Source of the DNA: Coffea arabica
Lineage: Eukaryota > Streptophyta > Magnoliopsida > Gentianales > Rubiaceae
Assembly: GCF_036785885.1 (NCBI RefSeq)
Contig: NC_092323.1
Span: 20,158,501 to 20,222,500, forward strand
Length of the DNA stretch: 64,000 nucleotides
Reading direction: 5' to 3'
In this document: one piece after another, positions 1 to 10,421 of the stretch
How the letters are laid out: each line of letters opens with the position of its first letter
Position numbering within the stretch: position 1 is the stretch's first letter
Made by a program: the position numbers and the translations under genes
Notes under the pieces: model-generated
Databases searched by the model: none
Told to the model about the DNA's origin: nothing
The model's input: only the letters and a program-made list of their open reading frames with translations

Positions 1-71
1 TTAATGTAAATGAACTTACAAGAATATTGAGTAGACAACGGAAGCTTGTATTGTAAAAACCTTGAATCTTC

Positions 72-77
72 TTTATT
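72..77 (-). terminator. Poly(A) signal of EPRV-A
   Basis: The minus strand reads AATAAA about 135 nt downstream of the viral TATA box. In caulimovirids the poly(A) signal lies just downstream of the promoter and gives a terminally redundant RNA; this spacing matches that plan. Function in the plant is not shown. Confidence 0.5.
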
Positions 78-210
78 GAATATAAAAGATGCTTGAATAC
101 AAAAGAGTGGTTGAACTTGAAAAGAGATTGGTTGAATTACAGAATAAGGAGAGTTTTCACTGATCTAGTCTCGTAGTATTCGCCGATGCCTTTCTTCTGA
201 ATTTTGATTC

Positions 211-218
211 TATTTATA
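211..218 (-). promoter_or_regulatory. TATA box of the EPRV-A intergenic promoter
   Basis: The minus strand reads TATAAATA about 85 nt downstream of the stop codon of the 424-aa frame. Its position after the last frame and before a poly(A) signal fits the single main promoter of a pararetrovirus. It points out of the window to the left, so it would not transcribe the frames listed here. Confidence 0.55.
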
Positions 219-301
219 GAGGCTCGGGACTTCTCATTTCATCTTCATTTGAATTTCATTTGTCTTTTGAGTCGATACTTTATTTGTGGCCGACATCTTT
301 T

Positions 302-1576
302 TCAAAAGTCATTTGGATCTTGTCCGCATGGTCCTCCGAAAGGATCGAAAGTAGATTCGGATGATTCTGCTGACTCGTCAATTTTGTTGGTTTCTTCTTT
401 TTTATCCTGCTTTTGCAAATAGTCCAAATATTCTTTGAGTAGTCTTGGATCTTGAATCATCTTTTTCATCAGAAAATCATTTGAACTTGCCTCGGATACC
501 ATCTCGGTATCTTTTTCTTTTTCTTTCTTTATTGGAGTAGTTGTTGGGGTAGGTGCCATAGTGGTTGGAGTAGGTGGAGAAGTTGTTGTAATAGGTACCG
601 TAGTGGTTGGAGTAGGTAGCTGTTTTGTCCACTTGAGTTTGTCCCCTGTTGTTAGGAATCTGATGACGTTTACTTGATCTCCAAATTCCTGATTGAATCT
701 TGTCCACCATTTAATTTTGAATTCTCTGACCAATGACATTGGAAGTGATTTTTCTAATTCTTGATGGATCTTAAAACTCCAGCAAAAGATCCATGGAACT
801 TTGAACTCCATATGAAATAAAATTGGCCTTGTATATTCTTCCCCCTTTACTCTTTTTAGGTATGTCTGAAATCCCATAAGCACATTTGGAGGTAGAATTT
901 CTGGTTGTGGTCCAAACCATTTCCACCAATGATTGAACCAAATTGGAAATTCTCTACTGCAACTTTCTTTGAATGTGAAGAACCAGGAATGATTGAATGG
1001 TCTAAAAAGGAAAGCACGATACCATGCCATTTTGTAATCTTGATATGTAAATCCATCTGGAATAAATCTTACTGAAAAGGATTTTTTAGAATAAAGAGAA
1101 GTCCATTCATTGGGAGAACAAACTTTCTTTATTATACATTTTGAATGGCTGACTATATTTGGATTTTTTCTATCTGGAATAGAAAATATTTCAACAGATT
1201 GAGTATCTGTAAGAATTAATTCATAGTAATCCAAATTTTTTGAGGAATCATCTGGTTGCCAATAGCATTTTTTAGGAAAGATTCTTTGGGTAATTTGATT
1301 GAGGGTAGAGTATAAAGGTACTTCTTGAAATCTGGTTAGAGTAATATGTTGAGTAAATGGCTTGGTGAAATAGATATTTTCATTGGATTTTTCTGAAGGT
1401 TTTGAAATTTGTTGAAGAGGTTTTATTTGAGAAGAAGTGGGAGTGTAGGCAGCTTGACTATATGTCAAGGCTGGGAAATCCTGCAATATTTGGAATCTAT
1501 TTTGGGTTACAGGAGTTAGACTCATCTCATAATCTTGAGGAGTCTTTGGCCTGGAATTCCCCGCTTTTGAATCCAT
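302..1576 (-). CDS. 424-aa Trp-rich accessory protein of EPRV-A, function unknown
   Basis: This is a complete frame from ATG to TGA, starting 12 nt after the stop of the preceding small viral frame. The first 60 residues are polar. The core (about residues 80-310) is rich in Trp, Phe and Tyr and includes the motif NHWWKWFG and a run of W-containing segments up to FKIKWW. A low-complexity Pro/Thr tract (about 320-350) follows, then a Lys/Glu-rich and acidic tail. There is no protease, RT or zinc-finger motif. Related frames occur beside pararetrovirus-like polyproteins in many plant genomes, but I know no established function. A homologous 470-bp fragment lies in EPRV-B at 13,722-14,190. Absence of stops over 1.27 kb suggests recent integration or youth relative to EPRV-C. 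Confidence 0.7.
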   Translation of the reverse strand: MDSKAGNSRPKTPQDYEMSLTPVTQNRFQILQDFPALTYSQAAYTPTSSQIKPLQQISKPSEKSNENIYFTKPFTQHITLTRFQEVPLYSTLNQITQRIFPKKCYWQPDDSSKNLDYYELILTDTQSVEIFSIPDRKNPNIVSHSKCIIKKVCSPNEWTSLYSKKSFSVRFIPDGFTYQDYKMAWYRAFLFRPFNHSWFFTFKESCSREFPIWFNHWWKWFGPQPEILPPNVLMGFQTYLKRVKGEEYTRPILFHMEFKVPWIFCWSFKIHQELEKSLPMSLVREFKIKWWTRFNQEFGDQVNVIRFLTTGDKLKWTKQLPTPTTTVPITTTSPPTPTTMAPTPTTTPIKKEKEKDTEMVSEASSNDFLMKKMIQDPRLLKEYLDYLQKQDKKEETNKIDESAESSESTFDPFGGPCGQDPNDF

Positions 1577-1777
1577 ATTTCTGCAATATTAATAAACAAT
1601 ATCTTTAAGCTGGTCAGATAATTGCTTATTTTGTTCTTTGTAGTACTGAATAAATTCTTCATTTCTTTCAACTCTTCTCAGGACTTGAATTCGGATAGTA
1701 TTTCGCTGAATCTCTCTTTGAATAATAAAAGCTCTTTCTTGTGGAGTAATGGTAGCATAAGGGCTTTTTTGAATATA

Positions 1778-1782
1778 TATGG
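1778..1782. repeat. Target-site duplication, left copy (TATGG)
   Basis: TATGG directly precedes the TGTGA end of the LTR and is repeated exactly at 6,064-6,068 after its TCACA end. A 5-bp duplication is typical of LTR-retrotransposon integrase. Confidence 0.85.
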
Positions 1783-4700
1783 TGTGAGGACTCGCAAAAT
1801 TTACTTATTTAATCTCCTATTTCTAGCTTATTTAATTATTTATTTGGCCTTTTACCCCGAATATTATTTTCTAAGCTCTTAAGACCTAATTACATGAAAA
1901 TATAGTTTCATTATATTTTTAAAGTGACTTGTTTCAAAAATTAATTTTCGAAAGCTCGTTTAGTGAAAATAGTTAACACGTTTTTGGAAATCTTGACCGA
2001 TTGAGAGTACAATAAGTTTGGAATATTGGAGACATGTACAATGGACCTAAATTAGGTATTTTAATGTTTAAATACTCAAGTGATAGTTATTAGTACTATC
2101 GTTATAAGAATTTCTCGGAAGTTTCGCGTTATTGCGCTTAAATTGGAGATACGCGTTTTCACACGCGCGATTTAAATTGAGGAACGTTAGACCCTTATTT
2201 TGGGACAATTGAGAGTGAATAATATTTATATGAATATAAGTGCATTAGAGGTTTAGTGCACTAGTGAAACAAACTCGAGAGGAATCGAGCACGAAACGCG
2301 GGAAAAAGAGTTGACCTTTGAATCAATGAGAGCCACACATTTTAGTTTCACATGGGAGCATCACACTAGATTAAAACCCTCCATATACTTACCTCAATTG
2401 CTGCCTCTTTTGCTTCCATTCCAGCCGTGCAACATCAAGATAGAAAAGGATCAAGTTTACTTCACCAAATCCTACTCAATCTTCATCCGATTCACACCAA
2501 ACTTAAACCACCCTTAGCTTAACACTTGAGGAGTATTTTGAGCTGCAAAAGAGAGCTGAAAAGCCACGGTTTTCTGGAGCAAAGAGTGGCCAAAATTTCT
2601 GCCTTCATCATCTAATCAAGTAGGTGTTAATCCAACACTTAAATCTTGCTTTATGAAGATCATCTTACATGTATAAGGTAGTATTTGCATTTGGGTAGCT
2701 TGTTTATGGTGTAAAATGAAATGGGTGGGCTCTATGAACTCCCACCTTTGTCTTGAGGACTGATCTCATGCTTGATGATGGATTTAATGGTGGTTTAGTG
2801 CTTAAATTAGTGGATTAATGTTGTATTGTTGGTAGAAAATCATAGGAGGTGCTTGGAGCAAAAGTGACCGTTTTACCCCTGCCTTGTCCGACCATTTTTG
2901 TGCACAATTTTGAGGTTCTAATGACTTGATTATATTGTTTACATGTTATTGTGAGTGTGTACAAAATTTCATTGAAAAATAACATGATTTGGTTGGTTAA
3001 ATGAGTTGATTTCCAAAGTTAGCAAAACTGGAAAATGAATCCCGTATTGCCCAGGCAGTCATCTTGTATCGGCTATAACTCTTTGCTCCGATGTCGAAAT
3101 CAAGTGCCGTTTGTGGCATTGGAAACTAGACATTCCCAGCTTTCCATTGGTACCAATTTCACATTATGGTTCCACTTGAGGGAGCCACACCATTCGATTG
3201 AAAATCACTGTCCTGTTTCGTTTCTCTCCAGGAGACAGGACAGGACTTGTATCTTGATGCTCAAAAACGAGCTGTTTGTGAATGTAATTTGAAAATGGTT
3301 TCTTCTGAGAAAATTCAGCTTTATGAGAGAGCTTTCCAACGCCATCAACCACGCCCAATTCCAAGTTGAATTGAGTGAGTTGTGGCCAAAGTTTGAAACA
3401 GCTACAGTGATAGAATTTTCCACTTGGACAGATTTGTAACTAACAATGATTTGGGACTTGTTATTTCGAAATTCTTGATGTAAATCACCTATCAAATGTA
3501 TTTTGAATTCTTACTAGACCTGATTATCATAAACGAGACATGTTTTAGGTATCTTCCCTTGGTCAAAAGTTTAGAAAAGGAAATTTTCATACACGAGGCA
3601 GCTTTGCCTTAAAAATTTGGAAACTTGAGTGATTTTGTTAAGTGACTTTCCTTGCATATTTTCTATGAAATTTGACAGAGGAATAGCCCTTATATGGTAG
3701 TATAATCATACCAAATTTGGTGCCATTCCGAGTCTGTTTAGATGTTCAAACAAAGTCCCAAAGTTCATGTTTAAATCTGGAAATTCTTGATCGAGGAGGA
3801 ATTTTTAGCCAACTTTGAGCTGCTATATTTTGGCGCTCAAAACTTCAATTCTTGTACCGTTTGTTTCGTTTTAAACTTTGATTGTAGCTCTAATTGAGTT
3901 CTAAATTTTGGAGGTTAGTTCGTATTGTGTGAATTTTGCCGGATTTTCAAAGATGGTCAAAAACCAACCCCGAAACTGTCTAAATGGTCCCAAGCAGCAA
4001 CTTCGAGTCAATTTTTGAATACCTTCTGTTTGGAATCATGGAAAAGTATCTTCTAGGAACTTTTAGCGCTTTTGAAGAAGTTTCCAACAGTATCAAGCTT
4101 TCCAATTTTGGACCTACATAGTGCAAGATACGATTTTTCTAAAATTGACACCCAAAGCTGAAATTTGTCAATTTCTTAGAAAATGAGATTTTGGAAACTT
4201 GCCTTCTTTTCTCGATACCGATTGAACATTTTGAACTCGATTTCATGGAAAATATTAGTCTCTCTCTTTAGACTTTAAAACTTTACTCTTGAGCCTCGAT
4301 TATTAATAATTAAGGCCCAATTCATGAATTCCCTTTAGATTGTACAACCTTCTTTGATAAGTAGGAGTTCTAAGTGATAGTGTATAATAGTTGATGGTTA
4401 ATTGCTCAGGCGCTCAAGAAGACCTTCAAGAGAAACTCGAAGTGGACGCCCAAACGCTTGTTTGAGAACTACTCGCTTGTTTTGACTAGGTGAGTGTTCC
4501 ATATAGGAATACATAATTGAATAAGTCTAGGACATGTTTATTTTATGATTATTAAGTGTTAAGTGCTATGTGTTAAGTATTTACCATACTCATGCCTATT
4601 TAAGGAATGTATACTTGCATTGTATATCTACATGAATTGGTTAAATGATTAACCATATCAAATGACCATATGAACTCGATACATGCTTAACTTGCTAGAT

Positions 4701-6063
4701 TGCTTGCTTAGCCTACTCGGTTTTTAAAAAAAAAATGGAGTCGAGTGTGTACTTTATCGCACTCGTTCTCTTTTGAGATGAATAACTCATGCTTGGAAAT
4801 GATCGAATAACATGACTTAGTATGCTAAGGTTGCATACGTCGTTGGAGTGAATCTCCTCGACTCTCACATGCTAAAAATGGGATAACGGCCAATGATGGC
4901 CTATTCATATGACAAATGCCTGTCAATTAACCGTCACTACTTAACCGTTAACCGTTAACCGTGAACCGTCAACCGTTAACAGTGAACCGTTTACCAACCG
5001 ACATTACTACTTGATTACTTGATTATCATGAATCACATGTTACATGAAGCTGTCCATTATTGTTAGGCGAGTGTGTACTTTATCTCACTCGACCTACCCA
5101 AATGATGAATTTTACCTTTTGTCGAATTACTTGGTTACCTGTGCATGTTGTAAGCTTTAAGCTGAACTGGGCCCTGCTCATGGTTACTAACCTACTCGAG
5201 CCAGGACTGGGCTCGGTCGGGTAGGTTGGAACCTTGGGACACCGTTTCGGTATACTCGAGTATTACCACTGGAGGGATAAGGTGATGGCCAGTCAAACCG
5301 AGGGGACCCGGAAGTCATAAGGTGCAGATGACCGACAGAGTTCCACTGGAACACCGTATCCTACAGTATATGTTTACCTTGTATCATGATAATTGTTTCA
5401 TGCTAAAATGTCAACATGAAATCCTGAGGCATGCCTGCGGTATGCTCCATATCTGTTACCTGTTCAATGTACTCATATCATGGTACCGGTTTCATGTTAA
5501 TGCTCCCTACCTGTAATATGCTGAATTACTCGCACCGGTAATAAGCTCCAATTACTCGTGAACTATACATGCCAATGTCTTGAACCATGATAACTGTCTC
5601 ATGATAAATGTCTTATACCATGATACATGTCTCAAATTACCCGTACAGTGATCATCACCTCATGATAACATGCCATTGTGTAACCTTGAACCATGCATAT
5701 GATATGCCCAACTTACTTGATTTATTTGAATTGTTAGAGTGTCTTGGAACCTCACTGGGCTGTGTAGCTCATCCCACGTTGTGGTTTTCTTTTACAGGGT
5801 TCGAGACCAAGGGTGTTCGTGAGTAGTACTAGATTGTTTTCTTTTGAAGATTTTAAGTTATATTATAACGGATGGCTATTGTACCCTTTTCCGTTGAGTT
5901 GTATTTAAGCTTGAAAGCTACATAATTGTAAGTGTGAGATATTTGAAGTTACTTAAAGTATTTCGAGCTTTTGAATGATGGATTGTAGTGAGTCCTGGCG
6001 AGAGTTGGGCAGACGTCCCGCGGATACCCTTTGGTTCGCCTTAGGGAGAAGTGGGGCGTCACA
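1783..6063 (+). mobile_element. Solo LTR of a long-LTR (Ty3/gypsy, Tekay/Del-like) retrotransposon
   Basis: The 4,281-bp segment begins TGTGAGGACTC and ends GGGGCGTCACA, so its ends are the perfect short inverted repeat TGTGA/TCACA, and it is flanked by TATGG on both sides. No gag-pol, tRNA primer site or second LTR is present, as expected after recombination between two LTRs of one element. The length and the 3' text (..TTGGTTCGCCTTAGGG..) resemble the long LTRs of plant Tekay/Del elements; that family call is from memory of such LTRs. The interior has no real coding frame. It is nested in EPRV-A, so it inserted after the virus integrated. Confidence 0.87.
4735..5100 (+). repeat. Short repeats inside the solo LTR
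   Basis: A motif reading GTCGAGTGTGTACTTTATC recurs in close variants near 4,740 and 5,070. Between them, about 4,927-4,999, is a degenerate tandem array of a 7-bp unit like TTAACCG. Further degenerate repeats containing CATGATAA lie at 5,370-5,690. They are LTR-internal and have no assigned role. Confidence 0.6.
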
Positions 6064-6068
6064 TATGG
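6064..6068. repeat. Target-site duplication, right copy (TATGG)
   Basis: This is the exact partner of 1,778-1,782, immediately after the TCACA end of the LTR. Viral sequence resumes from here on the minus strand. Confidence 0.85.
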
Positions 6069-6241
6069 TATCATGTTTAGGAATTTGATAGGCTGGAATA
6101 CTTTGCCTACCATGGCTAGTTTGAACAAAATATTGATATCCTCGGGATTGGATAGCCTTTTCTTTGTTTTGAAGTTTGGGAGAATCTCTCTGAGCTCTCA
6201 AATAATTGGTATATTCTCGATCTGTTCTTTGAACCATCAAT

Positions 6242-9094
6242 TCACGATCCATGTCCTTGTAAAAATTCTCTAGTAAGAAAATCTGGTAATGAATTATTTT
6301 CTCCTTTAATGAATTCTATATCAAAATCAAAAACAGATAAAATAGCTTGCCATCTAGCAAATATTTGTTTTGAAACTATATTTTGAACATCTTTTTGTAA
6401 AATCTCTTTTGCAGATTTACAGTCTATTCTTATTAAAAATTTCTTGTTATATAAATCATCTTGAAATTTTGATATACATAAAACTATTGATAAAATTTCT
6501 TTTTTAATAGTTGAATAATTCTTTTGAGGATCAGACCAGGTTCCTGAATGAAATCTAACTAACTCTTCTTTTGACTCTTCTAATTTTTGTTTTAGTGTTC
6601 CTCCATATCCTAATTCTGATGCATCTGTTTCAACTATCATGAATGCTTTAGGATGTGGTAAACATAAACACGGCAAGGATTTAACTTTTTCTTTTAAATA
6701 TTTTATTTTTTGAGTATGTTCTTCTGTCCATGGCTTTGGATTTTTCTTTAATCTATTAAATAATATAGAGCATTCTTGTCTTAATTTAGGAAAGAAATCT
6801 GCTATATAATTTAAGCATCCTAAAAATCTTTGTAACTGATTTTTATCTTTTATTTCATCTGGAAATTTAGTAGTGAATTCTAAAGCTCTATTGATTGGTT
6901 TTATTGTTCCTTGGTATATGTCATGTCTTAAAAATCTTATTTTTGTTTGGAATAATTTCATTTTTGGTGCAGAAACCACTAATCCGTTTTTCCTGACTAT
7001 TTTTAAAAATATATTTAAATGTTTAAAATGCTGTTCTAATGATTCAGAAAATATTAATACATCATCAATATATACTATACTAAATGAACTGTAAGGATTG
7101 AAAATGTCATTCATTATATTTTGAAATTCTGATGGTGCATTTTTTAATCCAAATGGCATTACATTCCACTCATAATGTCCAAAGGGTGTTGTGAATGTTA
7201 TTTTGTATCTATCTTTTGGATTTATTAATATTTGCCAATATCCTGATTTTAAATCAAATTTTGAAAATATCTTTGCTTTAAATAGTCTATTAAGCAAATC
7301 TTTTTTATTGGGAATTGGATATCTAATCCATTGCAATACTTTATTTAATGGTTTATAATTTATTACTAATCTTGGAACTCCTCGTTCTTTTTCTGCTTGA
7401 TTCATAACATAAAATGCAGCACAACTCCATGGTGATTTTGAGGGGGTTATTAGTTTTTTATCTATTAATATTTTTATCTCTTTTTTACAAAATTCTAATA
7501 AATCAGAATTCATTTGTATTGGTCTAGCTTTAGTTGGAATATTCTTTTCATTAAAATCTTTTTCATAAGGTAATTCTATCATATGTTGTTTTCTATCCCA
7601 AAAAGCATTAGGAATATCTGCAGAAATTTCTTTTTGTAATAACTCTTCTAGTTCTGATATTCTTTTTTGTATTTTAATATCTTTTAATTGTTCTTCAATT
7701 TTTAAATGAGACTTTTCTTCTTTAATATAGCTTATATGTTGTTGTACTTTGGTAATAGCATTTATTGTTTTATAAATAGAAGATGTTTGTAAAGTCTGTA
7801 ATTCTCTCTGTTTTATTGGAGTTAAGAACTTAAAAGTAATAATTTTTCCCATTATATTTATCGAAATTCCTTCATTACTTACTAAAAATGGATAAATCTG
7901 TATTAAAAAAGGTGTTCCTAATATTATATCATGATTTATATTTTTTACAATTTTGAAATTATGTTTAATACAATATTCATTGTTACATATTGATCCTTTT
8001 GTAAATTTATATTTTACTTGTAAATTTTCTCCATTTGCTGCCATCAATGTTTCATTTGTCCTTTCACAATATTTAGTAGGAATTATTCCTTCTTTAATGC
8101 AACTTGCATCAGCTCCACTATCTATTAGAGCTACAAAGGTTTCTTTGAAATCTTCTACTGTAATTGTTACTAAAGCAAACCATTTTTGAAATGTCATTTT
8201 TTCTATAGTATTTAAATATTGATCATCGTCTACTGGTTTTTCTGATATGGATATTTCTTCTGTTTTAGAATTAGAAGTTGAGGGCTGATTATTTATTAAA
8301 GTTATTTTTGCTTCTATTTCTAAATCTTTTGTTTTTAATTCTATAATTTCTTGTTGTAATTGTTTTACTTGTATTTTTAGATTATTAATTTCTGATTGAA
8401 GATCTTTTGTAGTTTCTTTCTTCATTATATTTATATTTGGATATTTATCTATTAATTTCGAAATACTAAAAGGTTCTATTATTTTTGGCATTTTATCTTC
8501 TTGAATGATTAAACTTTTTAATCTTTCTAAATATTCCTTTTTAGCTATTGGATCTTCTATTTTTTCTATTATATCTAATAAAAATTCTTTATCTTCTTTT
8601 TTAGTTATAACATTTATATATTTTGGAGTATTAGAACAATTACAATCTTTTTCACTTTCTGAACTAGTTAAGTCATTATAAAAATCATCTTCTGAACTTT
8701 GATCTTTTTCATTTATTAATAAGTTTATTAATTTATTTTTAATTTCTTCTTCATCTGCACATATCTCTGTAATTTTTTCTTTTAATTTACATTTGTTTGC
8801 TTTATGACCTATTTTTCCACATTTGTAACAAACAATTTTTCTTTTAATAAACTTTCTCTTTCTTTCTGGTTTATCTTCTTTAGGTCTTTTATATTTTAAT
8901 TTTTTATTATATTTTTTAACTTTCTTTTTGTATGCTGATGGTGATTTAATTCTTTTGATTCCAAATGCATCACAAAATGATCCTACTTCCTTGGTTTTAG
9001 AACCATATTTTATTTGTAATCTTAATTCTGAACATAACATTAATCCTTCTTTTTTCACAAAAGCAAAATAATTGTCCAAAAGTAATATTTTCAA
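6242..9094 (-). CDS. EPRV-A polymerase frame: zinc knuckle, aspartic protease, reverse transcriptase, RNase H (950 aa)
   Basis: One open frame carries, in order: a CCHC knuckle (C89, C92, H97, C102), an acidic stretch, a coiled coil (about 225-265), a retroviral-type protease (DSGA near 326), RT (SPWSCAAFYV near 554, FDLKSGYW near 613, MPFGLKNAPSEFQ near 646, catalytic YIDD 675-678) and RNase H (D824, E866, D891, D938 in plausible catalytic positions). The gene would copy viral RNA to DNA. All the key motifs look intact, which is unusual in an old integrant. The true viral frame continues upstream into the coat-protein frame, but a one-base offset in an A4/T4 run at 9,065-9,068 separates them, so the first ATG used here is probably not a native start. 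No local promoter is seen. Confidence 0.85.
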   Translation of the reverse strand: MKILLLDNYFAFVKKEGLMLCSELRLQIKYGSKTKEVGSFCDAFGIKRIKSPSAYKKKVKKYNKKLKYKRPKEDKPERKRKFIKRKIVCYKCGKIGHKANKCKLKEKITEICADEEEIKNKLINLLINEKDQSSEDDFYNDLTSSESEKDCNCSNTPKYINVITKKEDKEFLLDIIEKIEDPIAKKEYLERLKSLIIQEDKMPKIIEPFSISKLIDKYPNINIMKKETTKDLQSEINNLKIQVKQLQQEIIELKTKDLEIEAKITLINNQPSTSNSKTEEISISEKPVDDDQYLNTIEKMTFQKWFALVTITVEDFKETFVALIDSGADASCIKEGIIPTKYCERTNETLMAANGENLQVKYKFTKGSICNNEYCIKHNFKIVKNINHDIILGTPFLIQIYPFLVSNEGISINIMGKIITFKFLTPIKQRELQTLQTSSIYKTINAITKVQQHISYIKEEKSHLKIEEQLKDIKIQKRISELEELLQKEISADIPNAFWDRKQHMIELPYEKDFNEKNIPTKARPIQMNSDLLEFCKKEIKILIDKKLITPSKSPWSCAAFYVMNQAEKERGVPRLVINYKPLNKVLQWIRYPIPNKKDLLNRLFKAKIFSKFDLKSGYWQILINPKDRYKITFTTPFGHYEWNVMPFGLKNAPSEFQNIMNDIFNPYSSFSIVYIDDVLIFSESLEQHFKHLNIFLKIVRKNGLVVSAPKMKLFQTKIRFLRHDIYQGTIKPINRALEFTTKFPDEIKDKNQLQRFLGCLNYIADFFPKLRQECSILFNRLKKNPKPWTEEHTQKIKYLKEKVKSLPCLCLPHPKAFMIVETDASELGYGGTLKQKLEESKEELVRFHSGTWSDPQKNYSTIKKEILSIVLCISKFQDDLYNKKFLIRIDCKSAKEILQKDVQNIVSKQIFARWQAILSVFDFDIEFIKGENNSLPDFLTREFLQGHGS

Positions 9095-10421
9095 ATGAAA
9101 TTACATCTGTTCCCATTTCCTTTTGTAAACTATCCATTATTCTTTGTGAAAATAAACTTGGTAATCCTGTTATGAATCTTTCTTTCCAGAATGAAGCATT
9201 ACAATCTGGTCTTCTTAATACATTTGTTAAAAACATATCTTTATACCATCTAAAGTCTGATAATGTAGGACATCTTAAATTTGTTAAAAATGTTTTATTA
9301 GAATTTAATTCTTCTTTTGGATTTCCTATGAAATACATTACTATTGTTACTATTAAGAATTCTGCAGCATCTGATTGTATCTGAATATTTTCTTGGTCAT
9401 CTTCAATTTCTTGGGTATGTTCTAATATTGATAATTTATCTTGTAATGTTAGAGTATTATCCCACCAATTTTTTAATTGTCCAGTGAATCCTGAAACTAA
9501 TAATGTTGCAATATTTCTCTCTTGAATATTTTTAATTTTATAAGCAAGTCTAGCCATTCCCATTTCTTGCAAATTATTTAATACTTCATATTCAGCTTTA
9601 CCATCTATATTCCATTCATAAATTGAATCTCCATCATATTTAGTGGTACGAAATTTTGATCTTTCTTCATATTGAATATCTGGAGGGCTAGGTCTTGGAT
9701 AATAATTTTTTGTACTTACCATTTTCCAATTTTTATTGGTATTATCATTTATCCTTCTTCTTCTTATTCTATTTAATTGATTTTCTCCTTCTTCTTCAAA
9801 TTGAGTTTCTATAGGTAATATTATATTTTCTTCTAGATCTGAATTTGTTGATTCTTCAATTGAATTTTCGAATTGCTCAGTTGAATTATCTCTTATAATT
9901 TGATCTAAAGCATTTATTTTGGGTGTTGAAGGTTTTACTTCTGTTAAGTTTTGTAATGCTTGAGATATTTTATTTAATATATTATCTGTAGTATTTATTT
10001 TTTGATTATTAATATTTTGTACTAAATCTTGTTCCTTTTCTTTGGTCAAACTTCTAGGTTGAAAATGCGGTGCTGAAATATCATTTGGGAACTTTAAATC
10101 TGGTTTCTTTAATGTATCTATTTTTGTATTTAATATTTCCATATGTTGAGAAATTGTATGAAGAATTTGATTTGTATAATTATTTTGTTGGTATACTTTT
10201 TTAATATCTTCTAAATTTATTGTATTAGATGTACTTGATTCAGCTTCCCTTCCCTTTTTAAAAGGTGAGGCTATTATTTCTCCTTTTCCTATATTTATTT
10301 TTACTTCTTGTAATGGAGGGTGTATGGATGTTATAATTTGATCGTCTTTTAACTTCCATTTTTTATATAAATTAGTTTGAACATTTATTTGAGATGTATT
10401 ATATATGTCATTTATTCCCAA
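8997..10421 (-). pseudogene. EPRV-A coat-protein/gag-like region (474-aa frame), frameshifted at its 3' end
   Basis: The first 240 residues are polar and low in complexity with Asn/Gln/Glu-rich segments. From about 262 to 460 comes the conserved block seen in plant pararetrovirus-like polyproteins (IYEWNIDGKAEYEVLNNLQ, LLVSGFTGQLKNWWDN, a WKERFITGLP segment), which I take as the capsid domain. The frame loses homology after the 9,065-9,068 run and ends within 25 codons, while the matching continuation is in the polymerase frame. The ATG at 10,421 is not convincing as a native start, because related sequence extends upstream to an in-frame TAG at 10,539-10,541. Confidence 0.72.

Larger units (their letters stand above)
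1589..6252 (-). pseudogene. Small charged helical frame of EPRV-A, split by the solo LTR
   Basis: The first half starts at ATG 6,252, overlapping the end of the polymerase frame by a few bases, and runs to the LTR edge at 6,064. The second half runs from 1,782 to a stop at 1,589-1,591. Ignoring the LTR and one copy of its 5-bp target duplication, both halves are in one open frame of roughly 125 codons. The protein is rich in Arg, Gln and Glu and looks alpha-helical (the second half includes ERAFIIQREIQRN). By position it may be a virion-associated or similar small structural protein, but that is only inference. The insertion breaks it. Confidence 0.6.

Noticed and set aside
4927-4999. TTAACCG repeats resembling telomere sequence
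   Set aside because: The unit differs from the plant telomere CCCTAAA/TTTAGGG and is degenerate. It is part of the LTR.
6064-6075. TATGGTATCAT right after the LTR looked like a tRNA-Met primer site
   Set aside because: It matches TGGTATCA only and then diverges from TGGTATCAGAGC. The first five bases are the target duplication and the rest is the viral frame, so it is chance.
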